NCBI GenBank assembly: GCA_964604165.1
Contig: CAZRYF010000007.1
Location: 68,191 to 132,190, forward strand
DNA from: JAYZDK01 sp964604165
Lineage (GTDB): Bacteria > Myxococcota_A > UBA796 > CAJQPC01
Reading direction: 5' to 3'
DNA length: 64,000 nucleotides
Shown: positions 33,340 to 42,361 of the stretch, piece by piece
How positions within the stretch are numbered: position 1 is the first letter of the stretch
How the letters are laid out: the number at the start of each line of letters is the position of its first letter
The notes under the pieces: generated by a model
What the model saw: the letters and a program-made list of their open reading frames with translations, nothing else
What the model was told of the DNA's origin: nothing
The model's database searches: none
Translations under genes and position numbers: made by a program

Positions 33340-35024
33340 GGATGGGCATCACCGGTTCGACTTCCTGGACTTCGGCGGGCCGAGGAACAGATGCCCTCTG
33401 GGAGCTCCTTTCCACGGGAGAGACGGCCTTTCACCACGATCCCCCCTACCCCACCGAGGGCCTCTCACAGCCAAGAGGGGGCTTTGTGCCGGGCTTGGAT
33501 CGGGCTCGGCCGGCGGAGACCCTCCTGGAAGGGGTCGTGGCGGATGTGTTGAAGCAGTCAGCATTGTCTCCTGGCACGTCTCGGGTGGGCCTTGTGGTGG
33601 GAACGTCCAGCGGAAACATCAGTGGACCCTTTGAGGCGTGGCACAGACGGCGCCTGGAAGGCGAACCGGAGGAGGCTGAGGGCTGCTCACGGGCCACGCC
33701 CACCGAGGTTATCGCCCGCCGATTTGGGTTTTCCGGGCCGGTATCCACCCTGTCCGTGGCCTGTGCCTCTGGAACAGCAGCCTTCGCGATAGCGCTCGGT
33801 TGGCTTCAGGACGATCTCGCCGATGCCGTGGTGGTGTGTGGTCTGGATGCTCTTTCCCTGTACATTCACGCGGGGTTTTCCGGTCTTGGGGCCCTTGCCA
33901 GCGATACGCCGCGGCCTTTTCACCCGGACCGGGATGGTCTCATTCTTGGAGAAGGAGCGGCCGCGCTGGTGGTCGAGCCCTGGGGCTCGGCGTGTACAGT
34001 TGCTCCCTTCCTCGCCGAGGTGGGAGGCGTCGGTTTGTCCACAGATGCTGTCCATCTGACTGCTCCCGATCGAACCGGCAACGGGGCAGCTCGCTCCATG
34101 CGCCAGGCCTTGGAAACCACGTCCGTTGCAGCCAAGGATGTCGACACTGTCTCCATGCATGGGACCGGCACCGTCTTCAACGACGCGATGGAGGCCCACG
34201 CCCTCCAGCAGATCTTCGGGGCCATCGAGGTCGCATCCCACGGTATCAAGCACTCCATCGGGCACACCCTGGGCGCTGCGGGAGCGGTGGAGGCTGCGGT
34301 GGTGGTGGAAGCCATCGTGAGAGGCGAACGCCCCCCCGGACCCGCAGTGGTTGCTGAAGATCTTCCCTTGCCCTCACCGCCATCCCTGGAGGCTCCCGTT
34401 CGGCTGGCCCTGTCCACCAGCTCGGCCTTTGGGGGGGTCAACAGCGCTGTGGTGTTGGGCGCGCCGGGGATTCTTCCCGCACGCCCGGCGCAGAGCGCGG
34501 ACGTTGTTTGCATCTCCAGGATTGAGCGAGAGTGGCCCCCCGGACCCCTGCCCTGGCGGGACGAGTGGCCCGGCACGCCGGACCGAATACGCCGGGTGAA
34601 CCGATATGTGAGAACGGGACTTCTCGCTCTCTACAGCCTGATCGAGACGCTGGAGACACCCCTGCCCCCCTCTTGTGGCATCGTGCTGGCGTCTACCTCC
34701 AATTGCCTGGAAACGGACCTCCGCTACCACGCGCGATTGGTGGAACGGGGTGCGGCACGCGCTTCTCGCCTGGACTTTGCGGCCACCATTCCCGGGGCCC
34801 CCCTGGCCGAGGCTTCCATCCTGTGGAATCTTCAGGGGCCCTGCATTGCCCTTGTGGAGCCCATGGAGAATGCAGAGGAGGAGGCATCTCGCTTGCTGCG
34901 GTGGGGTCGAGCATCCATGATTTTGGCCCTGGGCCTGGAGGCGCCCGGGCCAGATCAACCGGCGAAGGCCAACGTGGCGCTCCTCTCCGCCAAGCAAGGA
35001 GCCCGGGCCATCGAACCACGATAG
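33336..35024 (+). CDS. Ketosynthase fused to a degenerate ketosynthase-like domain (KS 2)
   Basis: 562 residues. Residues 1-385 are a full KS with Cys143 (SVACASGTAAF), His275 (SMHGTGTVFND) and His310 (IKHSIGHTLGAAG). After a linker, about 395-555 hold a second thiolase-type N-terminal fold (GLLALYSLIETLETPLPPSCGIVLASTS, AEASILWNLQGPCIALVEP, ASMILALGLEAP) without the catalytic elbow. This looks like a KS joined to its own chain-length-factor-like partner, comparable to the separate protein at 28334-29158. No neighbour encodes a similar fusion. Start overlaps the deacetylase stop. Confidence 0.88.
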   Translation: MRMGITGSTSWTSAGRGTDALWELLSTGETAFHHDPPYPTEGLSQPRGGFVPGLDRARPAETLLEGVVADVLKQSALSPGTSRVGLVVGTSSGNISGPFEAWHRRRLEGEPEEAEGCSRATPTEVIARRFGFSGPVSTLSVACASGTAAFAIALGWLQDDLADAVVVCGLDALSLYIHAGFSGLGALASDTPRPFHPDRDGLILGEGAAALVVEPWGSACTVAPFLAEVGGVGLSTDAVHLTAPDRTGNGAARSMRQALETTSVAAKDVDTVSMHGTGTVFNDAMEAHALQQIFGAIEVASHGIKHSIGHTLGAAGAVEAAVVVEAIVRGERPPGPAVVAEDLPLPSPPSLEAPVRLALSTSSAFGGVNSAVVLGAPGILPARPAQSADVVCISRIEREWPPGPLPWRDEWPGTPDRIRRVNRYVRTGLLALYSLIETLETPLPPSCGIVLASTSNCLETDLRYHARLVERGAARASRLDFAATIPGAPLAEASILWNLQGPCIALVEPMENAEEEASRLLRWGRASMILALGLEAPGPDQPAKANVALLSAKQGARAIEPR

Positions 35025-35049
35025 AGCCAATCTTCACCCCGAGGGGATA

Positions 35050-36279
35050 ATGGAGCCGGTTGTCGTCACTGGAATAGGACTGGTCTCAAGCCTGGGCTTG
35101 ACCCTCCCTGATGCCACAGAGTCCCTTCGCCGCGGCAGAAGCGGAATCGTCCGCTGTGAGGAGAGACAGAAGCTGGGATTTCGGTCCCCTCTCACCGGTC
35201 GTCTCAACGGGTTTGACCCCCGCAGTCGCCTGTCTCGCAAGGAGCGACGCTCCATGGGCGAGCCCGCTTTGTATGCGGCCCACGCAGCCCTGGAGGCCCT
35301 GGACGATGCAGCCCTGGATCGGGACACCATCCGAGGTCCCGAGACCGGGGTCATTCTTGGGAACGACTCAGTCTGCACCTCGGCCTTCCGGGTCAATGAA
35401 CAGACTCTCCAGGACGGCACCACGCGAAATCTGGGCGCCTCCGCGGTGGTGGAGTGTATGAACTCCTCCCCCAGCATCAATCTCTCGGTGTTGTTGGGGT
35501 CTCAGGGGGCCTGCTGGACGCTCTCCGCTGCCTGCGCCTCCGGCTCTCATGCCATCGGCCAGGCCTGGGCATTGTTGGCCACGGGGCAACAGTCCGTGGT
35601 CCTCGCCGGCGGCACCCAAGAGCTGGACTGGCCTGGCATGGCTGGCTTTGACGGTCTTGGGGTGTTCTCCATGCATGACGGTGAGCCAGAGGATTCCGTG
35701 CGCCCGTTTTCCGCGGACCGGGACGGACTGGTGCCCAGTGGCGGTGCAGCGGTCCTGGTATTGGAGACAGCCGCTCACGCGCGAGCCCGGGGGGCAAGAA
35801 TCCGCGCGGAGGTCTTGTCCTACGCATTCACCTCGGATGGCCACCACGTGACCAGTCCCGCGGGCGATGGGGCAGCGCGGTGCATTCAGATGGCCCTTGA
35901 CCGCGCCGGACTGGCGCCACAGGAGATCGAATACGTGAACGCCCACGCCGCAGGGACGCCCGTGGGGGATGGAATCGAAGGCCGGGCACTGATGAAGGTC
36001 TTTGGAACCGAGGGCCCGCCGGTCTCCTCCACCAAGAGCATGACCGGGCACGAGTGCTGGATGGCGGGGGCCTCAGAAGCTGCGTACTCCCTTCTCATGG
36101 CAGATGGCGGTTTTATCGCGCCCAACCGGAACTTCACCGGAGCGGACGAGGGCCTGGAGGCCCTGGATGTGGTGCAGACCACCCGAAACACCCGACCGCG
36201 CACCATTCTCTCCAACTCCTTTGGATTTGGCGGGACCAATGCCTGCCTCGTTTTGCAGGCGGAGCCTTCCCATGTCTGA
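35050..36279 (+). CDS. Beta-ketoacyl-ACP synthase (KS 3)
   Basis: 409 residues, FabB/FabF type. Catalytic triad Cys162 (SAACASGSHA), His299 (NAHAAGTPVGD), His334 (TKSMTGHECWMAGASE). The last motif is of the FabB-like kind, and NSFGFGGTNACLV closes the fold. ATG 35050 lies 25 bases after the KS 2 stop with GAGGGGAT before it. Its end overlaps the FabZ-like start. Of the four active KS genes this one looks most like a housekeeping FabB. Confidence 0.94.
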   Translation: MEPVVVTGIGLVSSLGLTLPDATESLRRGRSGIVRCEERQKLGFRSPLTGRLNGFDPRSRLSRKERRSMGEPALYAAHAALEALDDAALDRDTIRGPETGVILGNDSVCTSAFRVNEQTLQDGTTRNLGASAVVECMNSSPSINLSVLLGSQGACWTLSAACASGSHAIGQAWALLATGQQSVVLAGGTQELDWPGMAGFDGLGVFSMHDGEPEDSVRPFSADRDGLVPSGGAAVLVLETAAHARARGARIRAEVLSYAFTSDGHHVTSPAGDGAARCIQMALDRAGLAPQEIEYVNAHAAGTPVGDGIEGRALMKVFGTEGPPVSSTKSMTGHECWMAGASEAAYSLLMADGGFIAPNRNFTGADEGLEALDVVQTTRNTRPRTILSNSFGFGGTNACLVLQAEPSHV

Positions 36280-36703
36280 TCTCCCCGAAGTCAAGGACCT
36301 GCTTCCTCACCGTGGCCGCTATCTCCTGGTGGACAAGCTCCTCACCCTGGAGGAGGATCGGGTGGAGGCCGTGGGCCACTTCACGGAAGAGATGGTGGAG
36401 GGCCACTTTCCTGGGCAGCCCATTGTGCCCGGGGTGCTTCTCCTGGAGGCCCTGGCACAGACCATGTGCTGCGCCCACCTGTCTCGGCCCGAACTTCATG
36501 GGGGAACGCCCTTTCTGGCCGGGTTCGAGAAGGTCCGTTTTCGCGCCCCGGTGATTCCCCCGGCCACTGTTCACTACCGGGTGAACCTGAAAGAGGAGCG
36601 TTTGGGTCTGTTCCGCGCAACGGCCGAAGCCTGGTGCAACGACGTACGCGTTGTGAGCGCGAAGCTCATGGGCGCCATGATGCCCCCGGAAGCCTCCCCT
36701 TGA
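36272..36703 (+). CDS. FabZ-like 3-hydroxyacyl-ACP dehydratase
   Basis: 143 residues from ATG 36272 overlapping KS 3. Hot-dog fold with PHRGRYLLVDKLL, then EGHFPGQPIVPGVLLLEALAQT carrying the catalytic His45 and Glu59. It removes water from 3-hydroxyacyl-ACP to give trans-2-enoyl-ACP, as needed to build a conjugated polyene. Only one dehydratase is in the window; known aryl-polyene loci usually have two. Confidence 0.92.
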   Translation: MSDLPEVKDLLPHRGRYLLVDKLLTLEEDRVEAVGHFTEEMVEGHFPGQPIVPGVLLLEALAQTMCCAHLSRPELHGGTPFLAGFEKVRFRAPVIPPATVHYRVNLKEERLGLFRATAEAWCNDVRVVSAKLMGAMMPPEASP

Positions 36704-38190
36704 AGCGGGCCCTGATCATCGGGTCCGGGGTGGGTGGACTCACCAGCGCCCTCTTGTTGGCCAAGCACGGCTGGGATGTGCAGGTCCACGAGCAGCACTA
36801 CCGTCCCGGCGGCTTGCTTCATCGGTTCTTTCGCGACGCCCGATCCTATGACACCGGATTTCATTATTGCGGTGGCCTGGGGTCCGATGACATTCTGGGC
36901 TCCTGTCTTCGCCACCTTGGGGTCTTTGACCAGGTGCGTTGGCTGCCCTTGGACGAAGACGGTTTTGACCGGCTGAAGTTTCCGGGACTTGAGTTTCGAA
37001 TACCCCACGGCGTCGAGGCCTACCGCCAGCGCCTGATCGACACATTTCCCGAGGAAAAGGCCGGTATTGAGGGGTACCTGGCGGACCTGGCAGAGGCCAC
37101 AAGTCACTACGGCCTGTATTCGTTTCGGTCGACGGTAGACCCCGCAGAGTTCCTGAAGTGGGAAGGGCAGAGCGTGGCAGAGGTGGTCTCCCGTCACACG
37201 CGCTGCAGGGAGCTGACTGCCGTGCTGACGGCACAGAACGCCCTGTACGGCGTGCCCGCCTCCAAGGCCCCGTTTGGGCTGCACGCAGTGGTGGTGCACC
37301 ACTTTCTCAAGGGTGCCAACCGAATCGATGGAGGTGGCGACCGACTCGCCAAGGTTCTCGTCAATCGCCTGAAGGAGCTGGGGGGCAGCTTGCACCTGAA
37401 ATCCCACGTCGAGCAAGTGCGAGTGGAAGACGGCAAGGCCCTTGGCGTCACCTTGGCATCCGGGGAGGAGATCAATGCGGACCTCGTGGTGTCGAACATG
37501 CACCCGCGGGTCTTGTTGGATCACCTTCCTGACGGCGCCGTGCGCAAAGCCTACTGCAACCGGGTCAGAGGTCAGCGCGTGGGCATGGGCCACCTTGGGG
37601 TCTACGTGCAGTTGAACGGGCCGGCGGATTGTATTGGCAACGCCAACGTGTACCGTTTGAGCGACTTTGATTCCGACCTGACCTTCGAAAACATTGGCCC
37701 CGGCCATGTGCCCTTCTACTTTGCGACCGCACCCGCTCAGGGCCTCGAAAACCCCAGCCCACACCACCACGTGGTGCTGATGCTGATCGCCCTGGACTAC
37801 GCCAAAGTGGCACCCTGGGCCGAGTCCGCCACCGGTGAGCGCCCTCCGGAATACACGGCCTACAAGGACAGCCTGGCACAGTCCGCGGTCAACGCCCTTT
37901 GCTTGGACTTTCCAAGCCTTGGGGACAAGGTCACCCGGGTAGAAGCCAGCACCGCTTTGACCACGCAACACTTTACCCGGAGTCCGGAAGGGGCAATGTA
38001 CGGCCACTTCCACGAAGTGAGCCAGATGGGACGCTACCGACCCTCCCAGTTCAGCCGGGTGCACGGCTTGATCCAGGTGGGGCAGTCTGTTTTTGCACCG
38101 GGGGTCTTGGGGGCCACGTTGTCGGGCTATTACGGCGTGGGCCGACTCCTCGGGTTTGAGCGGCTCACCGAGGAGCTGAGGATCGCATGA
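36700..38190 (+). CDS. CrtI / retinol-saturase-like FAD-dependent oxidoreductase
   Basis: 496 residues. A TTG start at 36700 overlaps the FabZ-like stop; no better start fits the family. The FAD-binding motif is ALIIGSGVGGLTSALLLAKHG, followed by the typical RPGGLLHRF. The C-terminus ends GQSVFAPGVLGATLSGYYGVGRLL, like the CrtI/RetSat flavin-binding end. Such enzymes desaturate, saturate or isomerise conjugated chains. In this locus it could alter the polyene, but whether it reduces, desaturates or isomerises cannot be told. Start overlaps and end overlaps with neighbours argue it is part of the pathway. Confidence 0.88.
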   Translation: MKRALIIGSGVGGLTSALLLAKHGWDVQVHEQHYRPGGLLHRFFRDARSYDTGFHYCGGLGSDDILGSCLRHLGVFDQVRWLPLDEDGFDRLKFPGLEFRIPHGVEAYRQRLIDTFPEEKAGIEGYLADLAEATSHYGLYSFRSTVDPAEFLKWEGQSVAEVVSRHTRCRELTAVLTAQNALYGVPASKAPFGLHAVVVHHFLKGANRIDGGGDRLAKVLVNRLKELGGSLHLKSHVEQVRVEDGKALGVTLASGEEINADLVVSNMHPRVLLDHLPDGAVRKAYCNRVRGQRVGMGHLGVYVQLNGPADCIGNANVYRLSDFDSDLTFENIGPGHVPFYFATAPAQGLENPSPHHHVVLMLIALDYAKVAPWAESATGERPPEYTAYKDSLAQSAVNALCLDFPSLGDKVTRVEASTALTTQHFTRSPEGAMYGHFHEVSQMGRYRPSQFSRVHGLIQVGQSVFAPGVLGATLSGYYGVGRLLGFERLTEELRIA

Positions 38191-39404
38191 GGCAAGTCGT
38201 TGTCACCGGTATCGGTCTTCGGACACCTCTCGGTTCCCGGTTGGACGCGGTTTTTGATTCTTTGATCTCGCAGCGATCTGGCGTGCGGTCCCAACCTGAG
38301 TGGTCGGAAGTGCAGGACCTGTTGTCACTCGTGGCCGCAAGCATCCACGACTTTGACGGCAAGGAGATTCCTCGGAAGGTTCGGCGCACCATGGGCCGCG
38401 TGGCCATGTTTGCCGCTGCAGCCGCCAGGGACGCCGTGGACCAGGCGGGGCTCTCCCCCGCCGCCCTTCAGACGGGCCGGGCAGGGGTGGCGGTGGGCTC
38501 CACCCTTGGGAGCCACCTCGCGGACTCGGAGTTCTGGGCGCACTTCCATGCCACCGGCTCGGCCCGCGGCGTGAAAGGAACCCACTTTTTCAAGGTCATG
38601 GCGCATACCTGCGCCACCCATGTAGCGCTCTACCTGGAGACCCAGGGAGAAGCGGTCGCAACCAACGCGGCCTGCGCGTCAGCCACTCAGGCCTTGGGAA
38701 ACGCCCTGGACCGAATTCGGACGGGTCGGGCTGACATCATGATCGCCGGGGGGGCTGATGAGCTCCATGTGGCGGCCGCCATCACCTTCGACGCAATGGG
38801 TGGCGGTTCCCGGGCCTTCAACGAATCTCCCTCCTCCACGCCACGCCCTTTCGACAAGCACCGGGACGGCATTGTGGTGGGCGAGGGCGCCGGTATCCTG
38901 GTGCTGGAGGAGGAAGCTCACGCCCGAGCCAGGGGCGCCCAGATCCTGGGGCGCGTCCTCGGATACGGAGGCACCTCCGACGCACAGAACATGGCCTCCC
39001 CGGCGCCCGGTGGAATGAGGCAGGCCATTGAACTGGCTCTTCAGGACGGAGGCCTTCCCGCCCACGATCTCGGGTATGTGAATGCCCACGCCACTGGGAC
39101 CCCCATCGGCGATGCCGCTGAAGCGGAGGCCTTGTTTCAGGTGTTTGGCGATCAGGTGCCGGTGAGCAGCTCCAAGGGCCACCTGGGCCACATGATGGGG
39201 GCTTGCGGAGCTGTGGAGGCCGCTATCAGCCTGGAGGCTATGCGGCGTGGCTGCGTGCCTCCCACTTTGAACCTGGAAACGCCGGACGTGGCCCCGCTGT
39301 ATCTGCCGACCCAGGCACTGGAACAGCCAATTGCCGCGTCGCTTTCCACCAATTTTGCCTTCGGCGGCGTCAATGCGGCGCTTCTCTTGGGACCTGGAGA
39401 TTAG
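38187..39404 (+). CDS. Beta-ketoacyl-ACP synthase (KS 4)
   Basis: 405 residues from ATG overlapping the oxidoreductase stop. Triad Cys163 (NAACASATQALG), His301 (NAHATGTPIGD), His335 (GHLGHMMGACGA), and TNFAFGGVNAAL at the end. It is a FabF-type condensing enzyme. It directly precedes the FabG-like reductase, forming the usual KS-KR pair. Confidence 0.94.
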   Translation: MRQVVVTGIGLRTPLGSRLDAVFDSLISQRSGVRSQPEWSEVQDLLSLVAASIHDFDGKEIPRKVRRTMGRVAMFAAAAARDAVDQAGLSPAALQTGRAGVAVGSTLGSHLADSEFWAHFHATGSARGVKGTHFFKVMAHTCATHVALYLETQGEAVATNAACASATQALGNALDRIRTGRADIMIAGGADELHVAAAITFDAMGGGSRAFNESPSSTPRPFDKHRDGIVVGEGAGILVLEEEAHARARGAQILGRVLGYGGTSDAQNMASPAPGGMRQAIELALQDGGLPAHDLGYVNAHATGTPIGDAAEAEALFQVFGDQVPVSSSKGHLGHMMGACGAVEAAISLEAMRRGCVPPTLNLETPDVAPLYLPTQALEQPIAASLSTNFAFGGVNAALLLGPGD

Positions 39405-39406
39405 AC

Positions 39407-40135
39407 ATGGAGCTGGAAGGAAGAGTCGCAATTGTCACAGGTGCTGCCCGGGGAATCGGGCGGGCGGTCGCCCTGGACCTTGGGCGGGCTGGCGCCAAAG
39501 TCGTCATCAATTACCGAAACAGCGCAGAGGCCGCCGAGGCCCTGGCGGATGAGATTCCCCAGGCGCGGGTGGTGAAGGCAGATGTCTCGGTGACTGACGA
39601 CTGTGAAAAGTTGATCGAGACCGCCCTGGACTGGGGCAGCATGGACATTCTCGTGAACAACGCCGGCATCAATGCAGATGGCCTTGCGTTGACCATGACC
39701 GACGAGGCATTTGACTCGGTCATGGCCGTCAATGCCGGAGGGTGCTTCCGCATGTGCCGGGCCGCCATCCAGACCATGGTGCGGAAGCGATCCGGCTCCA
39801 TCGTCAACCTCACCAGTATTTCCGGTCTGAGGGGAAACCCAGGCCAGATGAACTACTCTGCCTCCAAGGCCGCGATTGTGGGAATGACCCGCACCCTGGC
39901 CCGTGAGATCGCCAAGCGAAAGGTACGGGTCAACGCTGTGGCACCGGGTTTCGTGGAGACTGACATGACCCGGGCCCTCCCGGAACAGGTGCTTAGGGAG
40001 GTAAAGCGCCAGATCCCCATGCGCCGCTACGGAACCGTGGAAGAGGTCTCCCACATGGTGCGCTTCCTGGTGGGTCCAAACTCCCAGTACGTCACGGGCC
40101 AGGTGTTCGTGGTGGATGGCGGCCTCTCGTGCTGA
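39407..40135 (+). CDS. FabG-like 3-oxoacyl-ACP reductase
   Basis: 242 residues, short-chain dehydrogenase. Cofactor motif TGAARGIGRAVALDLGRAG, LVNNAGINADG, catalytic Ser in NLTSISG and YSASK with Tyr and Lys. It would reduce the 3-oxoacyl-ACP made by the ketosynthases with NADPH. ATG 39407 lies two bases after the KS 4 stop. A housekeeping fabG cannot be excluded but the context is pathway-like. Confidence 0.93.
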   Translation: MELEGRVAIVTGAARGIGRAVALDLGRAGAKVVINYRNSAEAAEALADEIPQARVVKADVSVTDDCEKLIETALDWGSMDILVNNAGINADGLALTMTDEAFDSVMAVNAGGCFRMCRAAIQTMVRKRSGSIVNLTSISGLRGNPGQMNYSASKAAIVGMTRTLAREIAKRKVRVNAVAPGFVETDMTRALPEQVLREVKRQIPMRRYGTVEEVSHMVRFLVGPNSQYVTGQVFVVDGGLSC

Positions 40136-40222
40136 CACCGCTGGGGCCGCCCTCACCTTGCCCCAGCCCACGGACCACAATACCTGCGCAGGTCTGAACG
40201 ATTTTTTTGAGGGGAAAGCCGC

Positions 40223-40516
40223 ATGAACGCTGAACAGATCATCAGCAAGATTGACCAGATCTTCGTGGACGAGTTTGAGCTTGCACCTGACCTTGTGGTC
40301 GCCGATTCAAACCTCCGAGACGATCTGGATCTCGACAGCCTGGACGGTGTGGACCTGATGGTCGCCCTTGAAAAGCAGTTCGGATTCCGGGTAGATGAGA
40401 AGATTCTCCTGGAAATGCAGACAGTGGGCGACATCCACAACTACATTCGCGACCACCTGGGCGCGCTCACGGCGGCTGCCGCAGTCGCCCCCGCAGCGGA
40501 TTCTGCCAGCGCTTGA
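40223..40516 (+). CDS. Acyl carrier protein (ACP 2)
   Basis: 97 residues with Ser39 in DDLDLDSLDGVDLM as the phosphopantetheine site, and an Ala/Pro-rich tail. A ribosome-binding site GAGGGGAAA precedes it. The sequence differs strongly from ACP 1, so the two may serve different steps (chain extension versus transfer). Convergent with the glycosyltransferase-acyltransferase gene. Confidence 0.94.
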   Translation: MNAEQIISKIDQIFVDEFELAPDLVVADSNLRDDLDLDSLDGVDLMVALEKQFGFRVDEKILLEMQTVGDIHNYIRDHLGALTAAAAVAPAADSASA

Positions 40517-40549
40517 TTCCAGGACTCCTGGTCTGGAAACCTCACCGGG

Positions 40550-42361
40550 CTACATCCAGGGATTGTGGAAGTTGTACCACTGGAAGGGGTAGCGTCTTGC
40601 CCATGTCTCCAGCTGTGCCCCGTACTCGCCAGCCCACCTTTCCAGGTCCGCCTGTCGGTTTGCCCTGCTGGTGAACCGCAAGACCTTCGGTTCGGTGGCC
40701 AAGACCCGAAACACCCCGAGCCCCTCCTTGAAGCACCCCATCATGAACACCGGTGCACCTGAAATCGCCGCGAGCAGGAACGGTCCCGTGGGCAAGTTGA
40801 TTCGGCCCCCCAGCATGGAGACCTCTACGACGCGATCATCCACGACCCGATCTGCCTTGATGGCCAGCAACTCCTTGTCCCGCAGGACGCGCACCGCCTC
40901 CAGGGCCGCCAGGGAGTCGTCCGTGTTGATCACAATCTGCCGCGGCATGGGGGCGGCCTCCGAGATCTCCCGCCCGAGGGCCAGGTAGGGGTCCGCCCCC
41001 GAGCGGTACTGAAGCAGGTTGACCGGCAGGTCCGTGCGGCCTCCCCCTAGCGCTACCGCGGCGAGGTCGGCATTTCCAAGGTGGGAGGACAACATGATGG
41101 TGCCCTCTCTCTGGACGATCGCGGAGGCGGCTTCCGTGTTCTCGTGCAGGAATTGAAAGCTCCCAGGGCCCCGAAGCATGACCTCGAAACGATCGACCAA
41201 TGCGACAGCGAAGTTGTAGAAAATCCTGTAGGTATACAGCAAGTTACGCAACGCACCCTGGTCAGGAAACCGGCGTACCAGGTAGGCCCGAACCCCCGCC
41301 CGCTGCTCTTGCGCAACCGCCAGGTAGAACAACGCCATTCCCCGCATGGCCAGATACGTGGCAGGAGCTCCCATCCGCCGGATCATGCCCACGAAGAACC
41401 GCCACCCCCACAAACGTCCCAAGTGAGTCCCTTTCCAGGAGCCCTTGGTACGTCGCCCACGGGGAATCCAGCGAGGAGGCCACAGCAACCGTTCCGCCAC
41501 AAGGCGGGAGTTCAACCAGGAAATTCGAGCGTTATCCCAGAAGGGCCGGAAAGCACTGACCCTCTCCTCCTGGGGTGGATACCACACCCGGCACGGAAGA
41601 TCCTGTACCGGGATGCCCCCCCAGATTCCCCGCACCAACACCTCCACCTCCCACTCAAATCGCCGGGCTCGAAGTCCCAGAGAAAGAACCGGCACGACCG
41701 GGTACACGCGGTAGCCGCTCTGGCTATCCCCGACCTTTACGCCCGTCTCTACCCAAGTCCAAAAGTTGGAGAACCTCCGGCCAAAACGGCTGGCCTCAGG
41801 CGCGGTGGTCAGGTCACGACAGCCCACATGAATCGCCTCAGGAGCCTTCCGGGCCACCGACAGGAACTGGGGGAGGTCCTCGGGGAGATGCTGACCGTCT
41901 GAGTCGATCGCCACCAGGTGCGAGCATCCCTGCCCCCAGGCCCATTCCAAGGCAGTTTGGAGTGCAGCGCCCTTTCCCTGGTTCCCTTCGTGACGGAGGA
42001 CCACCACCCCCTCCACCAGAGCGGCCGCATCTCCGCTGCCGTCGGTGCTCCCATCGTCGACCACCACAACCCGGGGGCAATGAACCAGACACTTGCGGGC
42101 CACCTCCGCTACGGTGTCCACGTTTCCATGGGTGGGAATCACGACGGCTGCACGAAAACCCGCGGCCCGGGATTTGGGCCGCGTGGAGACCGCCTGCCAC
42201 CAAAGAGCCAACAGCAGCGCCCCGTCGATGGCCCACATTTGAAGCAACTCGTGACGCCCCAAGCCGGTGCCTCGGCACATGTGCACGAGCGTGACCAACA
42301 GGGCCAGGACAAACACCCCCATTCCCCTGCGGCCGGGCCACGGCTGGACCGCCGGCGTCAT
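40550..42361 (-). CDS. Glycosyltransferase family 2 fused to a lysophospholipid-type acyltransferase
   Basis: 603 residues. Two hydrophobic helices at the N-terminus (about 14-30 and 46-57), then a GT2 domain with VVIPTHGN, VVDDGSTDGSG and IDSDGQHLPEDL (about 65-270), then an LpxL-like acyltransferase (about 330-590) with the HX4D motif SSHLGNADLAAVAL and conserved INLPTGPFLLA. Fusions of this kind are known from aryl-polyene and xanthomonadin loci, where they are thought to join the polyene to a glycolipid. It overlaps the MMPL-C45 stop (ATGA) on the minus strand. Confidence 0.93.
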   Translation of the reverse strand: MTPAVQPWPGRRGMGVFVLALLVTLVHMCRGTGLGRHELLQMWAIDGALLLALWWQAVSTRPKSRAAGFRAAVVIPTHGNVDTVAEVARKCLVHCPRVVVVDDGSTDGSGDAAALVEGVVVLRHEGNQGKGAALQTALEWAWGQGCSHLVAIDSDGQHLPEDLPQFLSVARKAPEAIHVGCRDLTTAPEASRFGRRFSNFWTWVETGVKVGDSQSGYRVYPVVPVLSLGLRARRFEWEVEVLVRGIWGGIPVQDLPCRVWYPPQEERVSAFRPFWDNARISWLNSRLVAERLLWPPRWIPRGRRTKGSWKGTHLGRLWGWRFFVGMIRRMGAPATYLAMRGMALFYLAVAQEQRAGVRAYLVRRFPDQGALRNLLYTYRIFYNFAVALVDRFEVMLRGPGSFQFLHENTEAASAIVQREGTIMLSSHLGNADLAAVALGGGRTDLPVNLLQYRSGADPYLALGREISEAAPMPRQIVINTDDSLAALEAVRVLRDKELLAIKADRVVDDRVVEVSMLGGRINLPTGPFLLAAISGAPVFMMGCFKEGLGVFRVLATEPKVLRFTSRANRQADLERWAGEYGAQLETWARRYPFQWYNFHNPWM

